NCBI GenBank assembly: GCA_041920415.1 | Contig: JBHGYD010000013.1 | Coordinates: 11,188 to 75,187 of the forward strand | Length of the DNA stretch: 64,000 nucleotides | Reading direction: 5' to 3' | Origin: JBHGYD01 sp041920415 | Lineage (GTDB): Bacteria > Bacillota > Bacilli > Bacillales > Anoxybacillaceae | Shown here: positions 26,092-33,921 of the stretch, piece after piece | Layout of the letters: each line of letters starts with the position of its first letter | How positions within the stretch are numbered: the first letter of the stretch is position 1 | Notes under the pieces: model-generated | Databases searched by the model: none | Told to the model about the DNA's origin: nothing | The model's input: the letters and a program-made list of their open reading frames with translations, nothing else | Position numbers and translations under genes: made by a program

Positions 26092-27105
26092 CTAAGGATT
26101 GACTCCTATTGAAAATGGACGAGCTCCGACAGGAATGGTAGCAATCACCGTATTGGTTACTCCATCAATTACGGAAACGGTATTATCATCCTGATTTGTT
26201 ACATAAATACGATTGGTTAATGGATTAACTCCTACTCCGTTTGGATTATTCCCGACAAAAACGGTAGTAGTCACACTATTCGTTAATCCATCAATCACAG
26301 AAACATTATCAGTATCTCGATTTGGTACGTAAATAGTGTTCGTAGATGTATTAACTCCTACTTCACCTGGAGTTATCCCGACCGGAACGATAGCAATTAC
26401 CGTATTGGTTGCTCCATCAATTACGGAAACAAAGTTACTAGTGAAATTTGATACATAAATACGATTAGTTAATGGATTGACCCCTACTCTAAATGGATTA
26501 ACCCCAACTGGAATAGTAGCAATCACGGTATTCGTTCCTCCATCAATTACCGAAACGGAATCAAAATTAAAATTTGCTACATAAATACGATTGGTTAATG
26601 GATTAACTCCTACTCCAGTTGGAAGAGACAAACCTCCGATAATAATGGTATCAACCACTGTATTGGTAAATCCGTCAATCACGGAAACAGTGGATGGGTT
26701 CTCATTAAAATTTGCTACATATATGGTATTGGTAGCGGTATTGACCCCGACCGCACTTGCTCCATCTCCAGCAGGAACAGTAGCAATCACTGTATTAGTT
26801 GTACCATCAATCACAGAAACATTATCACTGTTCAAATTTCCTACATAAATTCGGTTGGTTAATGGATTGACGCCTACTCCCGCTGGATTAACTCCTACTG
26901 GAATGGTAGCAATTACCGTATTGGTTGCACCATCAATCACGGAAACAGTATTATCATTAAAATTTGCTACATAAATGCGATTGATTGATCCTGGAGGTCC
27001 TGGTGTTACAGGTCCATGTACTGTCACCGCTTGCCCATTAATACAACCACATCTTACCCTTGGCTTATTGTTACCATTACATTTTTCTTTCCAATGTTTT
27101 GACAA
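26092..27105 (-). CDS. Seven-repeat YVTN beta-propeller protein with exosporium-type N-terminus
   Basis: 337 residues. Residues 1-37 (KPRVRCGCINGQAV, then VTPGPPG) equal the leader of the collagen-like gene upstream. The rest is seven consecutive ~42-residue blades of the pattern N-IYV-N---VSVIDG-TNTV-ATI-VG--P--VGVN, exactly enough for one closed seven-bladed propeller. There is no classical signal peptide. The shared N-terminus suggests the same delivery route as exosporium or spore-surface proteins, where BclA-type leaders direct attachment. Function is inferred as a surface scaffold or binding protein. No terminator is obvious after the stop. Confidence 0.8.
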   Translation of the reverse strand: MSKHWKEKCNGNNKPRVRCGCINGQAVTVHGPVTPGPPGSINRIYVANFNDNTVSVIDGATNTVIATIPVGVNPAGVGVNPLTNRIYVGNLNSDNVSVIDGTTNTVIATVPAGDGASAVGVNTATNTIYVANFNENPSTVSVIDGFTNTVVDTIIIGGLSLPTGVGVNPLTNRIYVANFNFDSVSVIDGGTNTVIATIPVGVNPFRVGVNPLTNRIYVSNFTSNFVSVIDGATNTVIAIVPVGITPGEVGVNTSTNTIYVPNRDTDNVSVIDGLTNSVTTTVFVGNNPNGVGVNPLTNRIYVTNQDDNTVSVIDGVTNTVIATIPVGARPFSIGVNP

Positions 27106-27145
27106 TATGTTTCACCTCTTTAATAATTGATTCTATTTGAAAAAA

Positions 27146-27196
27146 TCAATCATCCCCTCAATTCCCTGGTGTACATGAAATTGAGGGGCGATTGAT
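27146..27196 (-). terminator. Terminator of the collagen-like gene
   Basis: On the minus strand AATCGCCCCTCAATT pairs with AATTGAGGGGATGATT, followed by TTTTTT. It stands between the two spore-surface genes, so they are separate transcripts. Confidence 0.85.
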
Positions 27197-27244
27197 TGAA
27201 ACAATTTCACTTTGATTTTGTGAGAGTTCCATATCCGTTCGAAA

Positions 27245-27805
27245 CTAATCTAATTTTTTAAGGACAATAGAAGCGTTTACGTTTGCTTGTGTGCCTCCTA
27301 CCACAGACGCAAGGCCAACTGCTGCAGCAGAAGAATGATTTCGAAGGGTAAGAACATCGCCGGCTGCTATGGCGATTATAGCCTGACCGTTGTTTTGCTG
27401 AGTGCCGGCACCTGAACCGTAGACTGTTCCCGGAACCACCACGCCATTTAAAAATAGTGCGAATTGGTTGGGTTCTGTACCCGACACGGAGAAAGTAACC
27501 TCGTAGTCTCCCGGAGTGGTAACTACAATTTGAGCGGTTCCGGGGACATGCGTAATTCCAGGTGTAAGTATTCCATTTGAATCAAAAAGGACATCAGCCT
27601 CTACAGCTACCGTTTGAGGAGTTAGGTTGTAAATATACCCGTATTCGGATAATCCACCTGGACCTGGTGGTCCCGGAGGTCCTGGAGGTCCTGGAGGTCC
27701 TGGTGTTACAGGTCCATGTACTGTCACCGCTTGCCCATTAATACAACCACATCTTACCCTTGGCTTATTGTTACCATTACAATTTTCTTTCCCATGTTTT
27801 GACAA
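27245..27805 (-). CDS. BclA-like collagen-repeat exosporium protein
   Basis: 186 residues. The N-terminal leader (CNGNNKPRVRCGCINGQAVT) is followed by a very short collagen tract of about six GPP/GPx triplets (residues 32-50) and a C-terminal beta domain of ~130 residues (VEADVLFDSNGILTPGITH, ITTPGDYEVTFSVSG-like strand, LFLNGVVVPGTVYGSGAG, QAIIAIAAGDVLTLRNHSS). That domain is the TNF/C1q-like BclA C-terminal fold which trimerises on the spore surface. Its leader is nearly identical to that of the propeller gene. Expression is presumably late in the mother cell, but the promoter was not identified. Confidence 0.85.
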   Translation of the reverse strand: MSKHGKENCNGNNKPRVRCGCINGQAVTVHGPVTPGPPGPPGPPGPPGPGGLSEYGYIYNLTPQTVAVEADVLFDSNGILTPGITHVPGTAQIVVTTPGDYEVTFSVSGTEPNQFALFLNGVVVPGTVYGSGAGTQQNNGQAIIAIAAGDVLTLRNHSSAAAVGLASVVGGTQANVNASIVLKKLD

Positions 27806-27823
27806 TATGTTTCACCTCTTTTC
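27693..27823 (-). repeat. Duplicated ~130-bp 5' module shared by the two spore-surface genes
   Basis: Bases 27,693-27,823 and 26,990-27,120 match with only a few differences. The module covers the ribosome binding site region (AAGAGGTGAAACATATTG), the start codon, the leader peptide and the first collagen triplets. Downstream the two genes are unrelated. The pattern points to segmental duplication or gene conversion that attached one surface-targeting leader to different effector domains. Confidence 0.88.
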
Positions 27824-28010
27824 ACTAGGATACTTCAGTATATGAGCAGGATAATAAGTTTGATTAGACAAGTTATAGGTTAAGTGTTTATATATCAAAA
27901 TTAGGCGATTTAATATTCGGAGAATAAGATAACCAAAAGGAGGTATTGCCTCTTTCTCTTGTAGATTTTTTCAGTTCATAGAAGTGGAGTCTTTAATCCA
28001 TATGTTACAA

Positions 28011-28317
28011 AAAAAGGGGCCTTGCAAAAATTCATCAGCGGGGACATTTCAAAGGAAGATTATCACGACTTTGTTTGTATGGTACAGGACAAGTTACAAC
28101 AACTAGAGAGTGAAAAAGCAGAAATAAAAAAGCGATGGTTGACAGTCAGTCCATCGCCGATCTATCAACCATCAGAAAACAATTAGATGAATTTCTATCC
28201 TTCAAAACACTTACCATTGAAATGGTTTTACGGTTTATTAAACGGATAGAGGTAGATAACAACCAAAATGTTAAAATTTACTACAAGTTTGCGCCGATTG
28301 AGCGTGTAAAAGTTTAA
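28011..28317 (+). pseudogene. C-terminal remnant of a large serine recombinase
   Basis: Reading one frame from 28,011 gives KKGALQKFISGDISKEDY ... LQQLESEKAEIKKR. After about 28,130 the continuation is found in another frame (TIRKQLDEFLSFKTLT, EMVLRFIKRIEVDNNQ, IYYKF). Both parts fit the coiled-coil and C-terminal region of large serine recombinases (phage or transposon integrases). There is a frameshift and the catalytic N-terminus is absent, so this is a dead fragment. It abuts the motif cluster at 28,337. Confidence 0.7.
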
Positions 28318-28336
28318 ATACGCTCAATCATTTTTT

Positions 28337-28652
28337 TGTTCAGTAATAATAAACCCTTGCTACTCTCCACCCCTTCAACCCTTATTCCTACGCCACCTAT
28401 ATTTTTCCATTCATAATAAAGTCGTGCACAAATCACTCATTTTCTCGATTTTTGATTCGATTTTTTCTGCCATAACTTTATTATGATTAAGAATAAAGTT
28501 GTGACAGGGAATGAGGGGAAAGGCTTGAGGAACAAGGGTTTTCCTTTTCTCCTATCTCCTTTCCCCTGCCTTGCTCCTGCCCTTTTGCACAACTTTGTTT
28601 TGATTTTTGCAAGAGTTTATTGTGAATGGCAAGAGTTTATTTATGCTTTACA
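28337..28652. repeat. Cluster of TnsB-site-like motifs with TGT/ACA ends (candidate Tn7-like end DNA)
   Basis: At least seven copies of an AATAAA(G/C)T-type motif occur in 316 bp. Plus-strand copies are at 28345 (AATAATAAACCCTTGC), 28412 (CATAATAAAGTCGTGCAC) and 28491 (GAATAAAGTTGTGACA). Minus-strand copies end at 28485, 28602, 28623 and 28646 (for example ACAATAAACTCTTGC), the last three spaced 20-24 bp. TGT begins 8 bases before the first and ACA lies just outside the last. Tn7 ends have TGT, five bases, then ACAATAAAGTC repeats, three spaced sites on the left and tight ~22-bp sites on the right. No 5-bp target duplication flanks it. The interpretation is inference. Confidence 0.5.
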
Positions 28653-28840
28653 TAGTAACAGGAATAAGTGGAAAGGGAAAAGTGTAAAAAATTTTAATTA
28701 TGATTGTACTTAATATAAACTAATTCCTTAATTAAGTTATTCTTAAATCCAGATATATACATTTATTACTATTTTAATCATTTATCTTTTTATATATTTT
28801 TCCTTCCATTTCAACTTTTCACCTACTATAAGGAATTATT

Positions 28841-28869
28841 TTTTCAATATTAAAAATAATTGTTATAAT
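28841..28869 (+). promoter_or_regulatory. Promoter of the HATPase gene
   Basis: TTTTCA (28841-28846), a 17-bp spacer and a consensus TATAAT with extended TG (28861-28869), 41 bases before the TTG start. Bases 28,653-28,909 are otherwise AT-rich with no gene. Confidence 0.65.
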
Positions 28870-28909
28870 ATTATCTATGAATTTATTTAATGAAAGAAGG
28901 GAAAAGTAA

Positions 28910-29926
28910 TTGGAGAAAATAATTATACGTAAATTGGATAAGCCCCATATGTTTAAATACTGCGATGAGATAACTAACTTAATAAACGAAGGCGAAAAAA
29001 GTTTTTGGTTAGATTTTGAAGGAACTAAATTTTATGAACCCTTTGCAATGGTTTATTTTTTGTCCTTTATCAGACGTTGTCAGAATGATTTGAATGTTAA
29101 GTTTGAATATACTGTAAATAAATTTACCCAAGCCAATAGTTACGCAAATTTCATTGGTTTTTTTGATATCTTAGAGGGGAAGAACCCTGATATCCTCTCC
29201 TTTCAATACTCTGGAAAATCATACATACCAATACATTCAATAACAAAAAAAGAAATTAGACAATTTGAATTTGAAAACGGGATTGACTTATCAGATGCAG
29301 TGACTAACTTTGCTTTTCAAAGAGCACAGTTCCTGTTACACGATAAAAATACAGACCCAAATGTATTAGAAGTCCTCACCTATTCTATTAGAGAAATTTT
29401 CAGAAATGTAATTGAACATAGCGAAGCTAAAGAAATATGGTGTGCTGGACAATTTTGGGGAAGGGATAATTCCGTTGAATTAGTCATTCTGGATGAAGGT
29501 GTTGGGATTAAAAATACCATTACAAAAAATATCCATATACGAGAGCTAATTAATAACGACTTAGAAGCTATTAAATATGCCTTATTGCCTGGATTGTCTG
29601 GTGTAGCATTTGAAAGAAAAGGTCACAAAGCACCTGATTATGGATATCCTGAAAATTCGGGCTACGGACTGTATGTAACAAGCGAAATATGCAGAAATCA
29701 TGGCGAGTTTCTTATTGCAAGTGGAAGTGCATATCTAAGGATGAATCCTGCAGTTACAAGAACAAGAACAATTAATCATAAAGGTACTGCTATTTCTATG
29801 AAATTAAACTTATCAACTATAAACGATTTGAGAATAGCAGAAATCGTCGCAAAAGGGGAAGAGGAAGCAAAAAAATCTAAATTTAAAGCGAATAAATCTG
29901 CCTCTGTGTTATCCAAGTTCCTATGA
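28910..29926 (+). CDS. GHKL-type ATPase protein with STAS-like N-terminus
   Basis: 338 residues. Residues 1-95 resemble a STAS-like alpha/beta domain (KSFWLDFEGTKFYEPFAMVY). A histidine-kinase-type ATPase (GHKL) domain follows: N box IREIFRNVIEHSEAKE (Asn166), G1 ILDEGVGI (195-200), G2 GYPENSGYGLYVTSEI (about 246-260), and a final strand with KGTAISM. No phospho-acceptor His domain or membrane segment is visible. It starts at TTG behind GAAGGG. Similar STAS/GHKL proteins occur as cargo in mobile elements with unknown function. A role in defence or anti-sigma-like switching is speculation. Confidence 0.75.
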   Translation: MEKIIIRKLDKPHMFKYCDEITNLINEGEKSFWLDFEGTKFYEPFAMVYFLSFIRRCQNDLNVKFEYTVNKFTQANSYANFIGFFDILEGKNPDILSFQYSGKSYIPIHSITKKEIRQFEFENGIDLSDAVTNFAFQRAQFLLHDKNTDPNVLEVLTYSIREIFRNVIEHSEAKEIWCAGQFWGRDNSVELVILDEGVGIKNTITKNIHIRELINNDLEAIKYALLPGLSGVAFERKGHKAPDYGYPENSGYGLYVTSEICRNHGEFLIASGSAYLRMNPAVTRTRTINHKGTAISMKLNLSTINDLRIAEIVAKGEEEAKKSKFKANKSASVLSKFL

Positions 29927-30033
29927 TGACGTTAAGTTAATTTATTTAAAAATCTTAATTAAACAGAAATTAATTTACAATTTTAAACATCATTAAAGAA
30001 AATATTGATTTACATATACAAAAAGAAAAAATT

Positions 30034-30147
30034 ATGGATGCACAAGATTTGATAGCGTTTAAAACAGCTATAAGTCTAAGTATAGCTGATGTTAAAAATG
30101 AACTTGAAAACTTACGAAAAGATTTAATATATCTACAGAATAAATAA
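30034..30147 (+). CDS. Possible short ORF
   Basis: 37 codons (MDAQDLIAFKTAISLSIADV ... LRKDLIYLQNK), amphipathic and coil-like. The frame is open 20 codons upstream without a start codon, so this may be the tail of a decayed gene. No good ribosome binding site; reality is uncertain. Confidence 0.25.
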   Translation: MDAQDLIAFKTAISLSIADVKNELENLRKDLIYLQNK

Positions 30148-30153
30148 ATTTAT

Positions 30154-30175
30154 AAGCTCCCATAAGGGAGCTTTG
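30154..30175. terminator. Short hairpin terminator
   Basis: A perfect 8-bp stem AAGCTCCC/GGGAGCTT with an ATAA loop, between the HATPase gene and the convergent end of the tns operon. The T tract is weak. Confidence 0.55.
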
Positions 30176-30223
30176 CACATTAAAATAATTTGTCGGATAA
30201 TAATAAGAGAAGGTTCGTTTTAA

Positions 30224-30883
30224 TCATTCATTATTAACATCAATATATAGGAAATTTCTCCATACTTTTATACTATTTACTTTTACATAAGACTCTGGAT
30301 TATTCCTACTTGGATGTCGAGGTCTTTTTTTGTTTGTAAGAATTTTTTCTATTTTTTCATATTTAAGAACATATGTACTTTTTTCTAAACCATATTTAAT
30401 GATTAAATCATACATCATTAACACTTCATGGGAATGGAATCTTGCCTTAACTTTTTTTGGAACATCCCCCCAAGCCAAAACAACATAATTCGATTCCGAC
30501 AATGCAGTATCAAACGCAATTTTATTTCTTTCTTGCATATATTCTAACTTTCCATATTTTATGATCTCATCTAATTTTTCCTTAACATCTCCTGAATTTG
30601 GTTCATATGCTGGAAAAATATTTATAATATTTATATATCCAATATTACTGACAGGAGAATTGAGGTTTTTTTCAAAAACAAATGATATCATTTTGTTTAT
30701 TGTATCGTCAGAACAGTTTTCATTTGCTTTACTTGGATTCATCATTGCAATTGTTAGGATATTTGTAAAATCATTATTTAGTTTTATCTTTAATAAATAC
30801 CTTCCTTCTATATTATCGGTAAGATTCTCTCTTTGACACATAAGGACAGAATCAAAATGCTTTTTTGGATACGATATACACAA
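30224..30883 (-). CDS. DUF1643 protein, fifth cistron of the tns operon
   Basis: 219 residues of the DUF1643 family: LTIAMMNPSKANENCSDDTI near the N-terminus, IINIFPAYEPNSGD, VVLAWGDVP and a C-terminal RPRHPSRNN. DUF1643 proteins are common on phages and mobile islands; their biochemistry is unknown to me. It starts at TTG six bases after tnsD, and its AAAGGTGA ribosome binding site overlaps the tnsD stop. This means translational coupling to the transposition genes. In Tn7 the fifth gene is tnsE, but no similarity to TnsE is apparent. It could be cargo or a new accessory factor. Confidence 0.8.
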   Translation of the reverse strand: MCISYPKKHFDSVLMCQRENLTDNIEGRYLLKIKLNNDFTNILTIAMMNPSKANENCSDDTINKMISFVFEKNLNSPVSNIGYINIINIFPAYEPNSGDVKEKLDEIIKYGKLEYMQERNKIAFDTALSESNYVVLAWGDVPKKVKARFHSHEVLMMYDLIIKYGLEKSTYVLKYEKIEKILTNKKRPRHPSRNNPESYVKVNSIKVWRNFLYIDVNNE

Positions 30884-30889
30884 ACTATA

Positions 30890-32431
30890 TCACCTTTGAT
30901 TTTTAGATTTGATGTTTATTCTCCTTAGAATATGGTCTAATAATTTCTCTATTAATCCTCTAATTTCTTTATTCCCCCCACCAAATCCTGCTTTCAATTG
31001 AATTTTATACGCCGTCAATTTTTCACCATTTTTAATCAATTCATCTATCGCCCATTTAATCTTCCGCCCCCGATAACTATCTATATCTTCTGTTACTTCT
31101 TTGAGATACTGGTGTGTTTTAACCAGCTTCTCATGATAAAACCATCTTTTAGCTCCTATTACTCTTCTAATATTTGCTGGGATAATTCGTATTGGCTTTC
31201 CTTCTGTCTTTAATAGTTTTTCAACAGCATTTTTCGCAAGTGCTAAACATTCTTCATCTCTTTTATTCCAGTCAATCGTTTCTGTTCTTTTCTTTCTTGT
31301 TGTGACCCTTGGTGTTACTTGTTCATACCAGTCTCTATCATGAGTGTATATCCAAGTGTGAAGTCCTTTTCCTATGCTTTTTAATTCACTACGGGTAGCG
31401 CCAGGATTATTCCTAATTATTTTCAGCCAATCTTGCCTCCTTTTATCAAGTTCAAAAGACGGGCTACGTTTTTGGACTACAGTTCTTTTTCCAATTACCT
31501 TATCACAATGGAACAATTCTTGGATATCAACATCTAAAAATTGCATAAAAAGAAGATGTCTTAGCGGACTTCTGTTTTTATTGTTGTTCCTGACAAAAAG
31601 CCTCAACCAATTTGTTTCTTTTTCAACGTCAATGCTACTTTGCATGAGCTCTAAGTATTCTGATGGATAATAATCCACAAATGCCTCTAATAGCTTGTTT
31701 ATATACAAACTCCCGCCTTTGGAAGCAAAGCCTCTCTCCCGCAACTTATCAATATAAAAGCTGATAATAAAGTTTAAATTCTTCCTTTTTTGATTTTCAA
31801 ACAATAGATAGATAGCATTTTGAATATACTTTAAATTAAGCTCCTTAATCCTTGGCGAGTACAAGTCATCAACTGTTGTCTCATTACAAGCATCCTCATC
31901 TGCACAGCAATAATCCACTCTACTATCTGTGCTCAAAATATTACTGTTTTTCAAAAGAACTTGGTGTTTGAAACAATACAAAGCTCCTGGAATCTGGTGA
32001 ATCCTTCTCCAATAACTTTCTCCTAAAATCTCCATATCCTCTTTAAAACAAAGCGGACAATATTTCAAATAATCGTTTTGCTTAATTTTACTTCCAGCTA
32101 TGCCAACCATGTTTTCGATACTTTTTCCACTACCTTCTGCCATAAAGTTAAATATTTCTTCTGTTTTCTTCTGGGACAAAAAAGCAGTATAAAAAGGAAA
32201 CATGGTATGGTTCATAATTATCTCGTTTGTGGTTATCTTTGAAGTGGGAGGAAAATTGCTCACCAGTACATTTATGTATTGTGGAAAGAATACAGATGTC
32301 ATATTTCTTCTCTGATTAAACAAATCTCTTTCCAATGCTCTTTTGCTTATCATCCCACACATCCGCTGATATCGGGATATCATACTAAAAAGCAATTCAT
32401 CTTCATAAACAATAGGCAGGAAGTTCATCAT
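30890..32431 (-). CDS. tnsD: Tn7-like target-site selector TnsD (TniQ family)
   Basis: 513 residues, close to Tn7 TnsD (508). The TniQ domain fills the first ~160 residues and ends in a zinc finger with Cys125, Cys128, Cys153 and His156 (YCPLCFKED, then LYCFKHQ). The C-terminal half carries repeated helical DNA-binding modules (WLKIIRNNPGATRSELKSIG, DRDWYEQVTP, RDEECLALAKNAVEKL) expected to read a specific chromosomal attachment sequence. It recruits TnsC to that site. The ATG overlaps the tnsC stop (ATGA). The target gene cannot be deduced from sequence alone. Confidence 0.9.
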   Translation of the reverse strand: MMNFLPIVYEDELLFSMISRYQRMCGMISKRALERDLFNQRRNMTSVFFPQYINVLVSNFPPTSKITTNEIIMNHTMFPFYTAFLSQKKTEEIFNFMAEGSGKSIENMVGIAGSKIKQNDYLKYCPLCFKEDMEILGESYWRRIHQIPGALYCFKHQVLLKNSNILSTDSRVDYCCADEDACNETTVDDLYSPRIKELNLKYIQNAIYLLFENQKRKNLNFIISFYIDKLRERGFASKGGSLYINKLLEAFVDYYPSEYLELMQSSIDVEKETNWLRLFVRNNNKNRSPLRHLLFMQFLDVDIQELFHCDKVIGKRTVVQKRSPSFELDKRRQDWLKIIRNNPGATRSELKSIGKGLHTWIYTHDRDWYEQVTPRVTTRKKRTETIDWNKRDEECLALAKNAVEKLLKTEGKPIRIIPANIRRVIGAKRWFYHEKLVKTHQYLKEVTEDIDSYRGRKIKWAIDELIKNGEKLTAYKIQLKAGFGGGNKEIRGLIEKLLDHILRRINIKSKNQR

Positions 32432-33921
32432 GATGCACCATCTCCCTGCCAGAAACTCATATCATCTATATATCCTTTTTCTAATAGAAGCTGATATGCA
32501 GATTTTTCGCTTTTCTTTGCTTGAACAAATAAATTTCTCAAATCACCCTCTGCATAATCAGCAAACTTTTTAATATTTTGTTTAACTGGAATGGCCAGTT
32601 TATTTTGAAACTGATGTTGTTTTACCTTCTTTTCTATTTGAATTATTCTTTCTTTTTGTAGAGTAGTCATTTCTGTATTCGGGGCATTGTTCGCCTCTAT
32701 CCTTCTTAAATCCTCGAACTGGGCAATTTTATAAGGATTTTTCGATTTAATTGCATCCAGCATCGGTTTCATTAGCTTAAACTGCTCTTTTGCTACTTTC
32801 TTTACAATGTTAATTGTGATTTCCTCTTTACCACTTGAAATTGCTATATACTGAGCATTCACAAATAACTTGACGATTAAATCGGAAACTCCTTGTGTTT
32901 CTTCGTAAAAAACCTTTATCATTTCTTCATTTAACGGAGTAAATTTTCGGTTCCACTGATATTTCCAGATCGATGCTAAAAAGAATCGAAATTCTTTGTC
33001 ATTCTCCATGTTATTCCATATGATTTCCCCGTTACCCGTAACCCTTCTTGCGATTCTGAATTCGTTTTGAAAAATGGAATAGGAGGATGGCGTCCCTATA
33101 AAAATGACAGGAACACCAAACGAGTTTATCAAGGTAACAAAGTAATTCATCATCTGCTGTATGCCACGATTTTGTAAGTGTTGAATTTCATCGATTATTA
33201 GCATACCTAAGCCTACATTTTGAGCCACTTGTCCCATTAAAGGAAGCATTGCATCCGTAGATAAATTCCTTGAGACATATTTTTTAAAGTTATTCGTGCC
33301 AAGCAATTCGTCAATTTTCATAAAATACTGTAACGATAATGCTTTTAGACTGGCATTATGGGGCGTTTCAAGCTTTAGCCACGTTAATTGAATGTGGTTA
33401 AAATGCTGACTATTGTATTCATTATGTACAATAATTTGCGGAATACTGCTGAGTATCCTATTTACTGTTGTCGTCTTCCCCATACCTGAAAATCCTATAA
33501 TTGTTCCACAACTTGCTGTTGTTCTAAAATTTGCTCTGCTGTTTATATCATAAGACCTATGAATAATTTGCTTACCTGTTTGATTGATATATTTTCTGTA
33601 ATCCTTATCGAAGGGATTTCTTGCTATGTACCCCTGGTATAACAAAGAGAAAACCATATTCCAAATATCTATATGAATCGGTAAAGGCTGAAAGAGCTTA
33701 TATAATCTTTGAATCATATGGAGTCTATAAGAACTGTCTAAGTTCCGTTCTTCTACTTTGAAAGAAATGGGTAACATTAATTTCTTGATAATCGTTTGTT
33801 TGTCCATCAATGGGGGAAGTGCTTGTATAAATGGGTTACTGTTGTATTCCTCCAGGGGAAATTCATTGTAGGAAGCCATATAGGCTTCCATTCCATTATC
33901 CAAAAAAATTTTATTGGTCAT
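32428..33921 (-). CDS. tnsC: Tn7-like AAA+ regulator TnsC
   Basis: 497-residue AAA+ ATPase that links target selection to the transposase. Walker A is GFSGMGKTT (about residues 143-151) and Walker B LGMLIIDEIQHLQ (Asp244/Glu245). A sensor-like FIGTPSSYSIF strand and arginines (RIARRV) follow. The N-terminal ~100 residues and C-terminal tail (residues 400-497, basic) resemble the TnsA/TnsB-contacting parts. A longer open frame starts at 33975, but ATG 33921 has GGGAGG behind it and overlaps tnsB by 11 bp. This suits a coupled operon. Confidence 0.93.
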   Translation of the reverse strand: MTNKIFLDNGMEAYMASYNEFPLEEYNSNPFIQALPPLMDKQTIIKKLMLPISFKVEERNLDSSYRLHMIQRLYKLFQPLPIHIDIWNMVFSLLYQGYIARNPFDKDYRKYINQTGKQIIHRSYDINSRANFRTTASCGTIIGFSGMGKTTTVNRILSSIPQIIVHNEYNSQHFNHIQLTWLKLETPHNASLKALSLQYFMKIDELLGTNNFKKYVSRNLSTDAMLPLMGQVAQNVGLGMLIIDEIQHLQNRGIQQMMNYFVTLINSFGVPVIFIGTPSSYSIFQNEFRIARRVTGNGEIIWNNMENDKEFRFFLASIWKYQWNRKFTPLNEEMIKVFYEETQGVSDLIVKLFVNAQYIAISSGKEEITINIVKKVAKEQFKLMKPMLDAIKSKNPYKIAQFEDLRRIEANNAPNTEMTTLQKERIIQIEKKVKQHQFQNKLAIPVKQNIKKFADYAEGDLRNLFVQAKKSEKSAYQLLLEKGYIDDMSFWQGDGAS

